64,000 nt of DNA from Rheinheimera sediminis (GCF_004005375.1 NZ_RZUF01000001.1:1-64000), one strand, 5' to 3'. Counted from the first letter of the stretch, positions 8,880-18,956 are shown. Notes: generated by a model not told the origin, from the sequence alone. Numbers and translations are program-made.

Positions 8880-9588
8880 GATTTAACAGCATAGACTTGA
8901 TCTGACCTATGGCTTTGGTCGGGTTCAAACCTTTTGGACATACGTTGACACAGTTCATGATGCCATGGCAGCGGAACACGCTGAACGCATCATCTAAATC
9001 GTTTAAACGCTGTTCAGTGGCAGTATCACGGCTGTCGGCTAAGAAGCGGTAAGCGTGTAATAAACCAGCTGGTCCGATAAATTTATCCGGATTCCACCAG
9101 AATGAAGGGCAAGAAGTTGAACAGCAGGCACATAAAATACATTCGTACAGGCCGTCTAACTTTTCACGATCTTCGGGCGATTGCAGGTATTCGCCTGCTG
9201 GTGGTAAATCGTCGTTGATCAGGTAAGGTTTTACCTTTTCATACTGAGTGTAAAACTGAGTCATATCTACAACTAAGTCTCGCACTACAGGTAAACCTGG
9301 CAATGGACGGATCACCAGTTTGCCGCCTTTCCCCTTGCCCAAAGCAGACAATGGAGTAATGCAAGCTAAACCGTTTTTACCGTTCATATTCAGACCGTCT
9401 GAACCACAAACACCTTCACGGCAGCTGCGACGGAAGGATAAGGTTGGGTCTTGTTCTTTTAATTTCAACAATGCGTCTAACACCATCATGTCGCGACCCT
9501 CTGGATTATCCAGAGTATAGTCCTGCATACGTGGTGCCGTATCAACGTCAGGGTTGTAACGATAGACAGAGAATACTAACTTCTTCAT
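8869..9588 (-). CDS. sdhB: succinate dehydrogenase iron-sulfur subunit
   Basis: A 239-residue subunit carrying electrons from the FAD in SdhA to quinone. All three cluster ligands are visible: [2Fe-2S] [11 protein letters not shown] with a later G-L-A-C (about 54-77), and the ferredoxin-type cysteines [12 protein letters not shown] (about 150-161) and [12 protein letters not shown] (about 207-218) for the [4Fe-4S] and [3Fe-4S] clusters. It lies 12 bases after sdhA. Confidence 0.97.
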   Translation of the reverse strand: MKKLVFSVYRYNPDVDTAPRMQDYTLDNPEGRDMMVLDALLKLKEQDPTLSFRRSCREGVCGSDGLNMNGKNGLACITPLSALGKGKGGKLVIRPLPGLPVVRDLVVDMTQFYTQYEKVKPYLINDDLPPAGEYLQSPEDREKLDGLYECILCACCSTSCPSFWWNPDKFIGPAGLLHAYRFLADSRDTATEQRLNDLDDAFSVFRCHGIMNCVNVCPKGLNPTKAIGQIKSMLLNRAL

Positions 9589-9600
9589 TCTGCATCCCTC

Positions 9601-11373
9601 TTAGTACGTACGTGCTTTAGGCGGGAAAGCGTCACGGAACTTAGGTTCCATATTCACTTTACGCTTAAACATTGATTCAGTATCAGGCGTGTAGACGCTG
9701 TGGCATAACCAGTTTTCGTCATCACGGTCCGGGAAGTCAAAACGAGCATGGGCACCGCGACTTTCTGTTCTGTAGTTAGCAGCAACTGCAGTAGAGAATG
9801 CGGTTTCCATCAGGTTGTCCAGTTCTAAACATTCAATACGCATGGTATTGAAATCTGAGCTCTTGTCATCCAGACGTGCATATTTCAGACGTTCACGGAT
9901 TTCTTTCAGCTCTGCTAAACCTTCAGCCATAGCAGCACCTTCACGGAATACCGAGAAGTTCAGTTGCATACAGGTCTGCAGGTCTTTCTTGATTTGAACC
10001 GGATCTTCACCCTGGCCTGGCTTGGTTGCTTCCCAGCGTTGTGTACGTTCTAAAGCGGCTTGCAGATCGGAATCAGACGCAGCCCGTTGTTCTGAGGTTG
10101 CAGCTAGTGCTTCACCCAGGTGTAAACCTGTAGCGCGACCAAATACAACTAAGTCCAACAGAGAGTTACCACCTAAGCGGTTAGCACCGTGCACAGACAC
10201 ACATGCAATTTCACCGCAAGCGAATAAACCTGCAACTACAGTTTCAGAACCGTCAGCTTTCGGATGAATCACCTGACCATGGACGTTGGTTGGAATACCG
10301 CCCATCATATAGTGGCAAGTTGGGATGACAGGAATTGGCTCTTTTACCGGGTCAACGTGAGCAAAGGTCTTCGACAACTCACAGACACCTGGTAAACGGC
10401 TTTCTAAAACTTCAGCACCTAAGTGGTCTAGTTTCAGTTTGATGTGAGGGCCCCATGGACCATCACAACCACGGCCTTCACGGATTTCAGTCATCATAGA
10501 ACGAGCTACAACGTCACGACCCGCTAAGTCTTTGGCGTTTGGAGCATAACGTTCCATAAAACGCTCGCCGTCTTTATTTAACAAGTAACCGCCTTCACCA
10601 CGACAACCTTCAGTCACCAGCGTGCCGGCACCTGCAATACCTGTCGGGTGGAATTGCCACATTTCCATATCCTGCAGCGGCACACCGGCACGTAAGGCCA
10701 TACCTACACCGTCACCAGTGTTGATGTGCGCATTGGTGGTAGAGGCGTAAATACGGCCCGCACCACCAGTAGCTAATACGACTGCTCGGGATTTGAAGTA
10801 AACAATTTCACCGGTTTCGATTTCAATAGCAGTACAACCTACTACTGCGCCGTCCTGGTTTTTCACCAGATCCAGTGCATACCACTCAGAAAATACCTGA
10901 GTTTTGTTTTTTACGTTTTGTTGGTACAGCAGGTGCAATAAAGCATGACCAGTGCGGTCTGCCGCAGCTGCGGTCCGAGCGGCCTGTTCGCCACCAAAAT
11001 TTTTAGACTGACCACCGAAAGGACGCTGATAAACACGACCATTCTCAAAACGAGAGAAAGGTAAGCCCATGTTTTCCAGTTCTGTAATGGCTTCAGGACC
11101 AGTCTTACACATGTATTCAATAGCGTCCTGGTCACCGATGTAGTCGGAACCTTTGACGGTATCAAACATGTGCCATTCCCAATTGTCCGGGTGAGAGTTA
11201 CCTAACGCAACTGTGATACCACCTTGCGCAGATACAGTGTGAGAACGGGTTGGGAATACTTTGGATAACAGAGCACAGGTTAAACCTGATTCAGTAATTT
11301 GCAGAGCGGCGCGCATACCTGCACCACCTGCGCCTATTACTACGGCATCAAATTCGCGTACTGGAATATTCAC
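9601..11373 (-). CDS. sdhA: succinate dehydrogenase flavoprotein subunit
   Basis: A 590-residue catalytic subunit oxidising succinate to fumarate. It shows the FAD Rossmann motif [13 protein letters not shown] (about 12-24), the covalent-FAD histidine in S-H-T-V-S-A-Q-G-G (His near 45), H-P-T-G (about 242-245) and the active-site T-E-G-C-R-G-E-G-G loop. The start is a GTG placed directly after the sdhD stop, with GGGGTG upstream, so translation is probably coupled. Confidence 0.97.
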   Translation of the reverse strand: MNIPVREFDAVVIGAGGAGMRAALQITESGLTCALLSKVFPTRSHTVSAQGGITVALGNSHPDNWEWHMFDTVKGSDYIGDQDAIEYMCKTGPEAITELENMGLPFSRFENGRVYQRPFGGQSKNFGGEQAARTAAAADRTGHALLHLLYQQNVKNKTQVFSEWYALDLVKNQDGAVVGCTAIEIETGEIVYFKSRAVVLATGGAGRIYASTTNAHINTGDGVGMALRAGVPLQDMEMWQFHPTGIAGAGTLVTEGCRGEGGYLLNKDGERFMERYAPNAKDLAGRDVVARSMMTEIREGRGCDGPWGPHIKLKLDHLGAEVLESRLPGVCELSKTFAHVDPVKEPIPVIPTCHYMMGGIPTNVHGQVIHPKADGSETVVAGLFACGEIACVSVHGANRLGGNSLLDLVVFGRATGLHLGEALAATSEQRAASDSDLQAALERTQRWEATKPGQGEDPVQIKKDLQTCMQLNFSVFREGAAMAEGLAELKEIRERLKYARLDDKSSDFNTMRIECLELDNLMETAFSTAVAANYRTESRGAHARFDFPDRDDENWLCHSVYTPDTESMFKRKVNMEPKFRDAFPPKARTY

Positions 11374-11721
11374 TTAAACACCCCACAGAACAAAGAGACC
11401 AACAGCCACATAGCCAAAAGCTAGGGTGTATAACAGGAACTGTAACACGCCACGCAATGCTGCGTTTTTGACGTAGTCAGTTAATACCTGCCACAAACCA
11501 ATTTTGGTGTGTACTGCGATACAAGCTAAGGTTAACAAAGTGAAAGCTTTCATCAACAGGCCGGAAAACAAGGCTTTCCAGACATCGTAAGTCACTTCAG
11601 GAGTGACCAGGAAAAATCCCAGAATAAACAATGTATACAGCGTTAAAATAACGGCTGTAGCACGTAACGAGACGTAGTCTTTCACACCGTCGCGTCTTAA
11701 ACTGGCTTGATTCAGAACCAT
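11374..11721 (-). CDS. sdhD: succinate dehydrogenase membrane anchor SdhD
   Basis: A 115-residue hydrophobic anchor with three membrane segments (about 22-42, 51-72, 88-110). Together with SdhC it binds heme b and quinone. I start at the ATG giving MVLNQASLRRDG, which has GGAG seven bases upstream and lies inside the last codons of sdhC. Earlier in-frame codons lie deeper in sdhC and would add an unlikely tail. The length equals the E. coli SdhD length. H-T-K-I-G-L-W (about 73-79) holds a candidate heme histidine. Confidence 0.93.
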   Translation of the reverse strand: MVLNQASLRRDGVKDYVSLRATAVILTLYTLFILGFFLVTPEVTYDVWKALFSGLLMKAFTLLTLACIAVHTKIGLWQVLTDYVKNAALRGVLQFLLYTLAFGYVAVGLFVLWGV

Positions 11722-12089
11722 AACCAAACTCCTGCTAAAACAGCTAATACAATCCACAGTACGATAGTGACGACTGCGCTCAGGTTACCGGACTTCAGTT
11801 CTTCCCAGTGGCCCATGTCCATAATCAGGTGACGAATGCCACCAATCATGTGATACAGCAATACTGTGATAGTACCCCAGGCGATAAACTTGGCGATGAA
11901 GGATTGTAATACCAGTCTGACTTGCTCAAAGCCTTCCGGAGAAGACAAAGAGACTGCCCAAGCCCAGATCACAAACACCAGAGCGAAAAACATGGCGACG
12001 CCAGTTACGCGGTGCAGGATCGATGCTAACGCAGGAGCAGGAAAAGATATTGTTGTAAGGTCTAGATTTACAGGTCTTTGCTTTTTCAC
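11712..12089 (-). CDS. sdhC: succinate dehydrogenase cytochrome b556 subunit SdhC
   Basis: A 125-residue anchor subunit. The N-terminus K-K-Q-R-P-V-N-L-D-L, then P-A-L-A-S-I-L-H-R-V-T-G (about 19-30), is diagnostic; Ser and Arg there contribute to the quinone site. H-M-I-G-G-I-R-H-L (about 80-88) carries the axial heme histidine candidate. Three membrane segments are visible. It starts with GTG and is the first gene of the sdh-suc unit, about 150 bases after the predicted transcription start. Confidence 0.95.
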   Translation of the reverse strand: MKKQRPVNLDLTTISFPAPALASILHRVTGVAMFFALVFVIWAWAVSLSSPEGFEQVRLVLQSFIAKFIAWGTITVLLYHMIGGIRHLIMDMGHWEELKSGNLSAVVTIVLWIVLAVLAGVWLWF

Positions 12090-12244
12090 AGTTTCTTGCC
12101 CATCGACGCTCTTTATAGAGCTTTGTTGTCATTATGTGTTGCTGAGTAATCAGTCAACGCCCAATGGATATACAGGCTACAGCTCAGAGTGGTTCAGCCT
12201 GTTTTTTGATCTATCAAACGCTGAACAGGTTTAAAACCCGCGAC

Positions 12245-12273
12245 AGTATATAATTCAGTAGTTCGGATTACAA
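12245..12273 (-). promoter_or_regulatory. sdhCDAB-sucAB promoter
   Basis: On the minus strand TTGTAA and TATACT are separated by exactly 17 bases, a good sigma-70 fit. The predicted start lies near 12238, giving a leader of about 150 bases before sdhC. Confidence 0.65.
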
Positions 12274-12319
12274 TTTATGTTTGATTTGGTTATCGAATTT
12301 CTGCGTATTGGTAGAGTAC

Positions 12320-12360
12320 AGTATTCGCTAGTGCTGACAATACGACCAGAGTCGAATACT
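12320..12360. promoter_or_regulatory. inverted repeat, candidate operator
   Basis: AGTATTCG and its exact complement CGAATACT are spaced by 25 bases, upstream of the gltA promoter and of the sdh promoter. The wide spacing argues against a simple dimer site but would allow a loop or two half-sites. Low certainty. Confidence 0.25.
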
Positions 12361-12383
12361 TATTATCCAATCACGCATTAAAA

Positions 12384-12414
12384 TTGACTTTTAGGCAGCA
12401 CTTGAAGTTAGAAT
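12384..12414 (+). promoter_or_regulatory. candidate gltA promoter
   Basis: TTGACT and TAGAAT, 18-19 bases apart depending on how the -35 is set, about 45 bases before the gltA start. The spacing is a little long, so activator help is possible. Confidence 0.45.
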
Positions 12415-12459
12415 AGGTGCGAAAAGGTTTAACCCAATTAAAACAACAGGAGAAATCCA

Positions 12460-13737
12460 ATGGCAGATAAAAAAGCTGTCGTGCAGATCGAAGGACAGGC
12501 ACCATTTGAGCTTCCTATCTATTCTGGCACTGCAGGCACTGATGTTATTGATGTTCGTGCTCTAGGTCAGCAAGGATACTTCACCTTCGATCCGGGCTTC
12601 ATGGCCACGGGATCATGCGAATCAAAAATCACCTATATCGATGGTGACAATGGCGTGTTGTTGCACCGGGGTTACCCAATAGAGCAACTGGCAGAACATT
12701 CAGACTATCTGGAGACCTGCTATCTGCTGCTGGAAGGTGAATTGCCTGCAAAAGCCAAATACGATGAATTTGTGCATACCATCACGCGCCACACTATGGT
12801 GCATGAGAAAATTGCCTCATTTTTCCAAGGCTTCCGTGTTGACGCTCACCCTATGGCCATGCTTTGTGGTGTAGTTGGCGCTCTATCTTCTTTTTATCAT
12901 TCAGACCTGGATATTAATGACCCTGAGCAGCGTAAACGCAGCGCTCATCGCTTAATTGCCAAGCTACCGACTATCTCTGCGATGGCCTATAAATACACTG
13001 TAGGTCAGCCTTTTGTTTACCCACGCAATGACTTAACTTATGCAGAAAACTTCCTGCATATGATGTTCTCTGTACCAGCTGAAGACTACAACGTCAGTCC
13101 AATTGTTGCCAAAGCAATGGACCGCATTTTTATGCTGCACGCAGACCATGAACAAAACGCTTCAACGTCCACAGTGCGCTTAGCTGGTTCTTCAGGTGCA
13201 AATCCTTACGCTTGTATCGCTGCTGGCGTTGCATCTCTGTGGGGTCCTGCTCATGGCGGTGCCAACGAAGCTTGCTTAAAAATGTTACAGGAAATCGGCT
13301 CTGTAGAGCGTATTCCAGAGTTTGTGGCTCGCGCTAAAGATAAAAACGATAGTTTCCGTCTGATGGGCTTCGGTCACCGTGTTTACAAAAACTTTGACCC
13401 TCGCGCCAAAGTAATGCGTGAAACCTGTCACGAGGTATTAAAAGAGCTGAATATTAAGGATCCTCTGCTAGATGTTGCAATGGAGCTGGAGCGTATTGCG
13501 CTGTCAGACCCGTACTTCATCGAGAAGAAACTTTATCCAAACGTAGATTTCTACTCAGGCATCATTTTAAAAGCCATAGGTATTCCAACCAGTATGTTTA
13601 CTGTGATTTTCGCGATGTCACGTACTGTCGGCTGGATCTCTCACTGGGACGAAATGTTGTCCGACAAGGGCCACAAAATTGGTCGTCCGCGTCAGCTGTA
13701 CACTGGCTACACCAAGCGCGACTACAAAAAAGCCTAA
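12460..13737 (+). CDS. gltA: citrate synthase, hexameric type
   Basis: A 425-residue enzyme condensing acetyl-CoA and oxaloacetate. Active-site signatures are [14 protein letters not shown] (about 226-239), [10 protein letters not shown] (about 262-271, catalytic His) and [13 protein letters not shown] (about 304-316), with the later D-F-Y-S-G catalytic Asp. The length and N-terminal beta domain fit the NADH-sensitive type II group typical of gammaproteobacteria. AGGAGA precedes the ATG. It is divergent from sdh, and a strong terminator follows. Confidence 0.97.
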   Translation: MADKKAVVQIEGQAPFELPIYSGTAGTDVIDVRALGQQGYFTFDPGFMATGSCESKITYIDGDNGVLLHRGYPIEQLAEHSDYLETCYLLLEGELPAKAKYDEFVHTITRHTMVHEKIASFFQGFRVDAHPMAMLCGVVGALSSFYHSDLDINDPEQRKRSAHRLIAKLPTISAMAYKYTVGQPFVYPRNDLTYAENFLHMMFSVPAEDYNVSPIVAKAMDRIFMLHADHEQNASTSTVRLAGSSGANPYACIAAGVASLWGPAHGGANEACLKMLQEIGSVERIPEFVARAKDKNDSFRLMGFGHRVYKNFDPRAKVMRETCHEVLKELNIKDPLLDVAMELERIALSDPYFIEKKLYPNVDFYSGIILKAIGIPTSMFTVIFAMSRTVGWISHWDEMLSDKGHKIGRPRQLYTGYTKRDYKKA

Positions 13738-13744
13738 CCTGCTG

Positions 13745-13783
13745 ATGAGGCCGGATGTTATGATCCGGCCTCATTTATTTTTG
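13745..13783 (+). terminator. gltA terminator
   Basis: A 12-base-pair perfect stem, ATGAGGCCGGAT and its complement, with a six-base loop, followed by a T-rich tail. It ends 17 bases before the next open start. Confidence 0.88.
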
Positions 13784-13790
13784 CTTTAGG

Positions 13791-15014
13791 TTGGCAACCT
13801 TGAACTTCGATTTATCTGCTTTACGTCAAGAATTCCCATTTTTTAGCGCTCATCCAGAGTGGATTTATCTGGATAATGCCGCCACTTTGCATAAGCCCCA
13901 AGCGGTGTTTGATGCAATGAATGAGTTTTACCGCAGCCAAAACAGCAACGTACACCGCTCTGCCCATGGCTTAAGCCAACAAGCCACAACTGCTTTCGAA
14001 ACGGCCAGAACTACAGTAGCTCAGTTTTTAAATGCCCGTTTTTCGCATGAAATTATCTGGACCAGTGGTACCACAGCAGGTTTTAATCAGCTGGTATTTG
14101 GCCTGATGGGGCCTGTTTTGCAGTCAGGTGATCGTGTATTAATTTCATCTATGGAACATCATGCCAATATAGTGCCCTGGCATATTCACGCCCTGCCCTT
14201 TGGTGTGGAGTTGGATGTAGTGCCATTAACAGCTGATCACCGTTTTGACATGGCTGCTTTTGAAGAATTATTACAACTCAAACCCAAAGTGGTTAGTATC
14301 AGTCATGTATCCAATGCGCTGGGGCATATTCAGCAGGTAGCGGATATAGTGCGGCTTGCCAAGGCTGCAGGCGCTATTGTGGTATTAGACGGAGCACAGG
14401 GCATTGTTTGGCAAAGGATTGATGTACAGGCGCTGGATGTAGATTTTTATCTATTCTCAGGCCACAAGCTGTATGGGCCAACCGGCATCGGCGTTTTATA
14501 TGGTAAAACCAGGTATTTAGCACTGCTGCGACCACTGCTGGGCGGTGGCGAAATGATTAAAACGGTCAGTTTTACCCAGAGTAGTTGGAACGATTTACCC
14601 TACAGACTAGAGGCAGGTACGCCCAATATTGCAGCAGCTGTGGGCCTAGGCGCCGCTATTTTGTGGCTACAACAACAAGATTTGACTGCGTTCCAGCAAC
14701 ATAAAACTGCCTTGGTACAACGCTTTTATGACGGTTGTAAGCAAATTCCGCTGCTAGATTTGTTATCTGGTCCGACAACTAACGCAGGAATTGTGGCGCT
14801 CAACCTGAAAAATGAGCACCCTGCCGACCTTGCAACCCTGCTAGACCAGCAAAACATCGCAGTTCGGGCCGGTACTCACTGTGCTATGCCGCTTTTTAAC
14901 ACAATGAATGTAAAGGGTTCTGTACGATTCTCCTTTGCTTGTTATAACAGTTTCGACGAAGTTGACCGAACTTTAGCCGCCTTAACTACAGCAGTGGAGT
15001 TACTTAGCGAATGA
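13791..15014 (+). CDS. csdA: cysteine desulfurase CsdA
   Basis: A 407-residue PLP enzyme of the SufS/CsdA class that removes sulfur from cysteine. The PLP lysine lies in F-S-G-H-K-L-Y-G-P-T-G (about 223-233), and the sulfur-accepting cysteine lies in R-A-G-T-H-C-A-M-P (about 360-368). The start is a TTG. A second in-frame TTG three codons later has better spacing from the AGG at 13788-13790, so the true product may begin M-N-F-D-L-S. It overlaps csdE by four bases (ATGA), which separates it from the isc and suf desulfurases. Confidence 0.88.
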   Translation: MATLNFDLSALRQEFPFFSAHPEWIYLDNAATLHKPQAVFDAMNEFYRSQNSNVHRSAHGLSQQATTAFETARTTVAQFLNARFSHEIIWTSGTTAGFNQLVFGLMGPVLQSGDRVLISSMEHHANIVPWHIHALPFGVELDVVPLTADHRFDMAAFEELLQLKPKVVSISHVSNALGHIQQVADIVRLAKAAGAIVVLDGAQGIVWQRIDVQALDVDFYLFSGHKLYGPTGIGVLYGKTRYLALLRPLLGGGEMIKTVSFTQSSWNDLPYRLEAGTPNIAAAVGLGAAILWLQQQDLTAFQQHKTALVQRFYDGCKQIPLLDLLSGPTTNAGIVALNLKNEHPADLATLLDQQNIAVRAGTHCAMPLFNTMNVKGSVRFSFACYNSFDEVDRTLAALTTAVELLSE

Positions 15015-15451
15015 TCCGACCAGATATCTTTACAAAAACTGCGGTTGTGCTGAAAAACATTTACGACAAGCAACTGCCAGAGTTGCGTCAAACAAAAGAT
15101 TGGCAAGGTAAATACAGAATTTTAATGACGCTTGGCAAAGAATTACCGGCTTTTGACATAGAGTGGCATAGAGATGAGTTTCTGGTACAAGGCTGCGAAA
15201 GCAAAGCCTGGCTGTTACATTATCAGGATCCTATTACAGCTCGGCATTTCTGGGCCTTTGACAGTGATGCCCGTATTGTAAAGGGCTTAATAATTCTGCT
15301 GCTAGTACAACTCAATGGCCTGACAGCAGAACAGCTGGCTGAGGCGACACCAGAGTTATTGTTAAGCGAATTACAGCTGCAACAAAATATTAGTCTGTCG
15401 CGCAGCAATGGCTTACTGGCTGTATTAAATAAAATAAAGGCTGTGATCTGA
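15011..15451 (+). CDS. csdE: sulfur acceptor protein CsdE
   Basis: A 146-residue SufE-family protein. The accepting cysteine is in V-Q-G-C-E-S-K-A-W (Cys near 61), followed by the family D-S-D-A-R-I-V-K-G-L segment. The four-base overlap with csdA indicates a working pair in which CsdA passes persulfide to CsdE. The neighbouring tcdA, on the opposite strand, encodes the partner that uses this pair in E. coli. Confidence 0.9.
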   Translation: MIRPDIFTKTAVVLKNIYDKQLPELRQTKDWQGKYRILMTLGKELPAFDIEWHRDEFLVQGCESKAWLLHYQDPITARHFWAFDSDARIVKGLIILLLVQLNGLTAEQLAEATPELLLSELQLQQNISLSRSNGLLAVLNKIKAVI

Positions 15452-15505
15452 TTTTATTCACCGCCATCCATGGCGTTCTTCCTAAAGGACCTAGGCTCCG
15501 CGTTG

Positions 15506-16300
15506 TTAAACACTACTCCTGGCCATGTTTTCAGCGAGCTTTTTTAGCACTCTGGATACAGCCACAAAAGCAAAGGTGCCTGTTACTACAGTGACAGCAC
15601 CAAAACCACCGCTGCAATCTAATCGCATAGGACCTTCCAGTTGTGGTTTAGTCTGACAGACGGTGCCGTCGCCTTTTGGATACACCAATTGTTCAGTGGA
15701 AAACACCGCATCTATGCCAAAACGCCTTTTGGTATTGCGACTGTAGTTGTAGTCGCGTCGCAGCGTATTACGCACTTTGGATAATAAAGGGTCATAGACA
15801 GTCTGGCTTAAATCGGCCAGCTTAATTTGCGTCGGATCCACCTGCCCGCCAGCTCCGCCTACAGTAACTATCGCAATTTTATTGCGTTTACAGTGTGCTA
15901 TCAGCGCGACTTTAGCTTTGATAGAATCGATACAATCCACCACGTAGTCAAAATCTGTACTCATCAACTGAAATAAATTGTCCTGTGTGACAAAGTCTTC
16001 CACCTGATGCACAACACAATCCGGATTAATAGCTTTGATACGTTCAGCCATCACCGCCACTTTGTCCTGGCCTATAGTGCCCGACAAGGCGTGTAACTGT
16101 CGGTTAGTATTACTGATACAAATATCATCCAAATCAATCAGGGTAATTTCGCCAATGCCAGAGCGCGCTAAGGCTTCAGCGGCCCAGCTACCAACGCCAC
16201 CAATGCCCACTACACAGACATGGGCCTGCTGAAAAGCTTCCAGAGCTTTGGTGCCATACAAACGGCCTATGCCGGCAAAACGTAATAAATAATCGGACAC
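15506..16300 (-). CDS. tcdA: tRNA threonylcarbamoyladenosine dehydratase
   Basis: An E1-like adenylating enzyme that dehydrates t6A37 of tRNA to cyclic ct6A (also called CsdL). The nucleotide loop V-V-G-I-G-G-V-G-S-W-A-A-E-A-L lies about 30 residues in. D-L-D-D-I-C-I-S-N-T-N-R-Q and V-V-D-C-I-D-S-I-K-A-K follow. I place the start at a GTG (product V-S-D-Y-L-L-R-F) because E. coli TcdA starts at the same distance from the glycine loop; a TTG eight codons earlier would overlap the upstream gene. Its location opposite csdAE fits the functional link. Confidence 0.88.
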   Translation of the reverse strand: MSDYLLRFAGIGRLYGTKALEAFQQAHVCVVGIGGVGSWAAEALARSGIGEITLIDLDDICISNTNRQLHALSGTIGQDKVAVMAERIKAINPDCVVHQVEDFVTQDNLFQLMSTDFDYVVDCIDSIKAKVALIAHCKRNKIAIVTVGGAGGQVDPTQIKLADLSQTVYDPLLSKVRNTLRRDYNYSRNTKRRFGIDAVFSTEQLVYPKGDGTVCQTKPQLEGPMRLDCSGGFGAVTVVTGTFAFVAVSRVLKKLAENMARSSV

Positions 16301-16313
16301 GTGAATTACTCTT

Positions 16314-17021
16314 TTACTCAACAACTTTAGACGTTGTTGGTTTTTGATAGGAAGGCCAATCCAGCAATACGGGTTCAGCCCAATGCTGATTCAGGTGCTG
16401 CAACAAGGGTGGCGATAAAAATTCTGTACCATCAGAGGGTGGCAACACCAGCTGAATATCAGCGCCGTTCCAGCTGAAATACAGCGCATAAGCGTGCAGG
16501 TAGAGGCGATCTGCAGCTGTCCCCTGGTACAACTCGTCGCCCAGAATAGCAGCGCTGACACTTTTTAACGCCACCCGTACCTGATGGGTTTTACCGGTAA
16601 AAGGCTTCACCAGAAAAGCTCTGCGTCCTTCTACCTCGTAAAAAGCCGAAACAAAATAACTGACGGCTGGATTCGTTAGCCCGCTGGTTAGCTTCCAGGC
16701 CGAACGGCGCGCTTGCACCATATCGCCTTTCACCCAGCCTTGTTTTTTCTTCGGTTTTTGGTCGGTCAGCGCTAAATAAAACTTTTGGATCTGCTGGTTT
16801 TGGAACAGCTCTGACAATTTTGCTGCAGCCTCGCTACTTTTTGCCAGCAGCAATAAACCCGATGTGCCTTTATCCAGCCGATGCACAGCATAAAGCTTGA
16901 TGCCAAACTGATGTTCGGCCAAAGCGACTACGCCAGGTTCAAACTCGGAATGAAAACTGACACCAGATGGTTTATCCAGCACCAGAAAATCCGCATGTTC
17001 AAACACCAGTTTCAAGCTCAT
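16314..17021 (-). CDS. RluA-family pseudouridine synthase
   Basis: A 235-residue pseudouridine synthase of the compact type (TIGR01621-like). It has no S4 domain; the fold begins at once with V-L-D-K-P-S-G-V-S-F-H. The catalytic aspartate is in Y-A-V-H-R-L-D-K-G-T-S-G-L (Asp near 49). K-P-F-T-G-K-T-H-Q-V-R-V-A (about 138-150) is the second family motif. The exact RNA target cannot be read from sequence. It directly abuts kdsB upstream and is probably in the same transcript. Confidence 0.88.
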   Translation of the reverse strand: MSLKLVFEHADFLVLDKPSGVSFHSEFEPGVVALAEHQFGIKLYAVHRLDKGTSGLLLLAKSSEAAAKLSELFQNQQIQKFYLALTDQKPKKKQGWVKGDMVQARRSAWKLTSGLTNPAVSYFVSAFYEVEGRRAFLVKPFTGKTHQVRVALKSVSAAILGDELYQGTAADRLYLHAYALYFSWNGADIQLVLPPSDGTEFLSPPLLQHLNQHWAEPVLLDWPSYQKPTTSKVVE

Positions 17022-17801
17022 TTATAAAGCTCGCGCAACCAGACGGGCGCGTTCTAAATCTTCGGGCGTGTCTACTCCAACAGCAGGAGTTTCCAGCGCA
17101 GTCGCGACATGAATAGCCTCGCCTTGCCATAACACCCTCAACTGCTCTAAGCATTCAATCTGCTCAAGCTGAGACGCTGGCCAACTGACATAATCTTTAA
17201 TAAAACCAGCGCGATAGGCATAAATACCTATGTGGCGACGATAGATGTCCGCTAGTTGTGTTGTAAAAGCTTTATCTCTGTCAAAAGGGATCACAGAACG
17301 GCTGAAATAGAGTGCATAGCCGTTTTTATCGCTTTGTACTTTCACCACATTTGGATTTTGTACTTCGTCTGCATGCTCGATAGGCACAGATAAAGTCGCC
17401 ATTCGTGCTTTACTTTGACTGGCAAGATTTTCTGCAACCTGACGGATAATGGCAGGAGGAATAAAAGGTTCATCACCCTGTACATTTACAACTACAGTAT
17501 CATCTGCCAATCCTAACAAAGATACCACTTCGGCCAGTCGCTCAGTGCCAGAGTTATGGGCCGGGCTTGTCATACAAACTTCAGCACCGAAGCATTCGCA
17601 AGCCTGTTGTACACGAACATCGTCTGTGGCGATGACAACACGTTCAGCGCCACTTTTGATGGCCTGGCGGTAGACCCGTTCAATCATACTTTGGCCAGCA
17701 ATATCAGCCAGTGGTTTGCCAGGCAACCGGCTGCTGGCGTAGCGAGCCGGAATAACAACCAGAAAACCCGAGTTGATCAACGCCGGATTTACGCCCGCCA
17801 T
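17022..17801 (-). CDS. kdsB: 3-deoxy-manno-octulosonate cytidylyltransferase
   Basis: A 259-residue enzyme activating Kdo as CMP-Kdo for LPS inner-core synthesis. The N-terminal [16 protein letters not shown] (about 16-31) is the nucleotidyltransferase signature, and [10 protein letters not shown] (about 104-113) holds the metal-binding Asp. The ATG, preceded by GAGG, lies inside the last codons of the upstream small gene (13-base overlap), indicating coupling. Confidence 0.95.
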   Translation of the reverse strand: MAGVNPALINSGFLVVIPARYASSRLPGKPLADIAGQSMIERVYRQAIKSGAERVVIATDDVRVQQACECFGAEVCMTSPAHNSGTERLAEVVSLLGLADDTVVVNVQGDEPFIPPAIIRQVAENLASQSKARMATLSVPIEHADEVQNPNVVKVQSDKNGYALYFSRSVIPFDRDKAFTTQLADIYRRHIGIYAYRAGFIKDYVSWPASQLEQIECLEQLRVLWQGEAIHVATALETPAVGVDTPEDLERARLVARAL

Positions 17802-17986
17802 TTTTCCGCCTCATCTAAGCTTAGAGTGCGTGCCTCGGAAGTTAACAACACAGGAATATGTTGTTTTACCGGATATGCTAAACGATCTGCTGTGCAAATC
17901 AGCTCTTGCTTTTCCTTGTCCAGTTTCAGTTTGTTTTTACACAGCGGACAAGCGATGATGTCCAGTAAGGCGATATTTAAAGCCAT
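17789..17986 (-). CDS. ycaR: Trm112/YcaR-family small zinc protein
   Basis: A 65-residue protein, [17 protein letters not shown], with GGAGAG upstream of the chosen ATG. C-P-L-C is followed by a second half with E-L-I-C, which could complete a zinc site. Trm112-like proteins are found between lpxK and kdsB in many gammaproteobacteria, as here; they are thought to help methyltransferases, but the job of the bacterial ones is not settled. Confidence 0.85.
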   Translation of the reverse strand: MALNIALLDIIACPLCKNKLKLDKEKQELICTADRLAYPVKQHIPVLLTSEARTLSLDEAEKWRA

Positions 17987-17987
17987 A

Positions 17988-18956
17988 TTAATCTCTCCAT
18001 TGACGCAGCTGTTGCCGCAGCCAGAATTTAAATTCATCTGAAAGTTCGGCCTCCACCGGCAGGTAATACCAATTGGCTTTGGCAAAAGCACGACATTTGA
18101 CCGCATCTTTTTCTGTCATCAGCACTGGGCCTTCGATATCCGCCAGGCTGTGTTCATCAAAGGCAAAATGGTCACGGAAAAAAGCAGTAGCTTTAATCTC
18201 AATGCCCACACTTTTGACCGTCTCGACAAAACGTTGTGGATTGCCTATGGCTGCCACTAAAGTCACAGCTTGTGTTTGTTCTGGCCAGTGGCTCTGACCG
18301 TCCAGAGCTTGCGGTGTCACTGCTTTTAACTGCATCTTGTGCTTCGCCAGTGCAAAGTCACCGCTATTCACAATGACCGCATCAACGCTTTGCAAACGTG
18401 AAACCGGCTCACGTAAAGGACCTGCAGGTAATAAGTGCTGATTCCCCAAACCACGTTGGCCATCAATTAACACCAGTTCTAAATCCCGTTGTAAGCGGTA
18501 GTGCTGCAAACCATCATCACTAATGACTATATCGCAGTCTGTGGTCGCCAACAGATATTCAGCCGCAGCAACTCTGTCAGGGCAAACCACTACCGGGCAC
18601 AAGCTTTTAGCTGCCAAAAGTAAGGGTTCGTCGCCAACATCAGCTGCGAGATGCAAGGGAGTCACTCTTACAGGTTGGGTAATTCGTGCACCATATCCCC
18701 GACTGACAATGCCAGGCGTAAAGCCCTGCGAGGTTAAAAAGGCACAGAGCCACAAGGTAAAAGGGGTTTTTCCGGTGCCACCGACTGAAATATTACCGAC
18801 GATAACCACAGGTTTTTCCACTGCAAAAGACTTAAACCAACCGCGCTGATAGCCCAAACGACGCAGCAGAGCAATCAGCCGGTAGAGCAGACTCAGCGGC
18901 CAGAATAACAAAGTAAAAGGGTGCTGACGGTACCAGCCTTTCTCCCACCAGTTCAT
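17988..18956 (-). CDS. lpxK: tetraacyldisaccharide 4'-kinase
   Basis: A 322-residue lipid A kinase that adds the 4' phosphate at the inner membrane. The P-loop is [15 protein letters not shown] (about 52-66), characteristic of LpxK. A hydrophobic N-terminal segment (about 12-32) anchors it, and I-S-D-D-G-L-Q-H-Y (about 145-153) is the conserved active-site segment. It overlaps msbA by one base (ATGA), so kinase and flippase are made together. Confidence 0.95.
   Translation of the reverse strand: MNWWEKGWYRQHPFTLLFWPLSLLYRLIALLRRLGYQRGWFKSFAVEKPVVIVGNISVGGTGKTPFTLWLCAFLTSQGFTPGIVSRGYGARITQPVRVTPLHLAADVGDEPLLLAAKSLCPVVVCPDRVAAAEYLLATTDCDIVISDDGLQHYRLQRDLELVLIDGQRGLGNQHLLPAGPLREPVSRLQSVDAVIVNSGDFALAKHKMQLKAVTPQALDGQSHWPEQTQAVTLVAAIGNPQRFVETVKSVGIEIKATAFFRDHFAFDEHSLADIEGPVLMTEKDAVKCRAFAKANWYYLPVEAELSDEFKFWLRQQLRQWRD

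Larger units (their letters stand above)
12090..12459. other. divergent sdhC/gltA control region
   Basis: 370 bases without a gene, separating the divergent sdhCDAB and gltA. It holds a good minus-strand promoter for sdh, a plausible plus-strand promoter for gltA and an 8-base inverted repeat with wide spacing. A 122-codon plus-strand frame overlaps sdhC and this region but has no coding features. Confidence 0.6.

Noticed and set aside
11866..12234. 122-codon plus-strand frame opposite sdhC
   Set aside because: Shadow of sdhC and of the promoter region, with no domain features.
15462..15475. CGCCATCCATGGCG as a terminator after csdE
   Set aside because: The six-base arms leave a two-base loop and the following tract is not T-rich; too weak to call.
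17556..18041. 161-codon plus-strand frame
   Set aside because: Lies antisense to kdsB, the Trm112-like gene and lpxK, all of which are well supported; no signature of its own.
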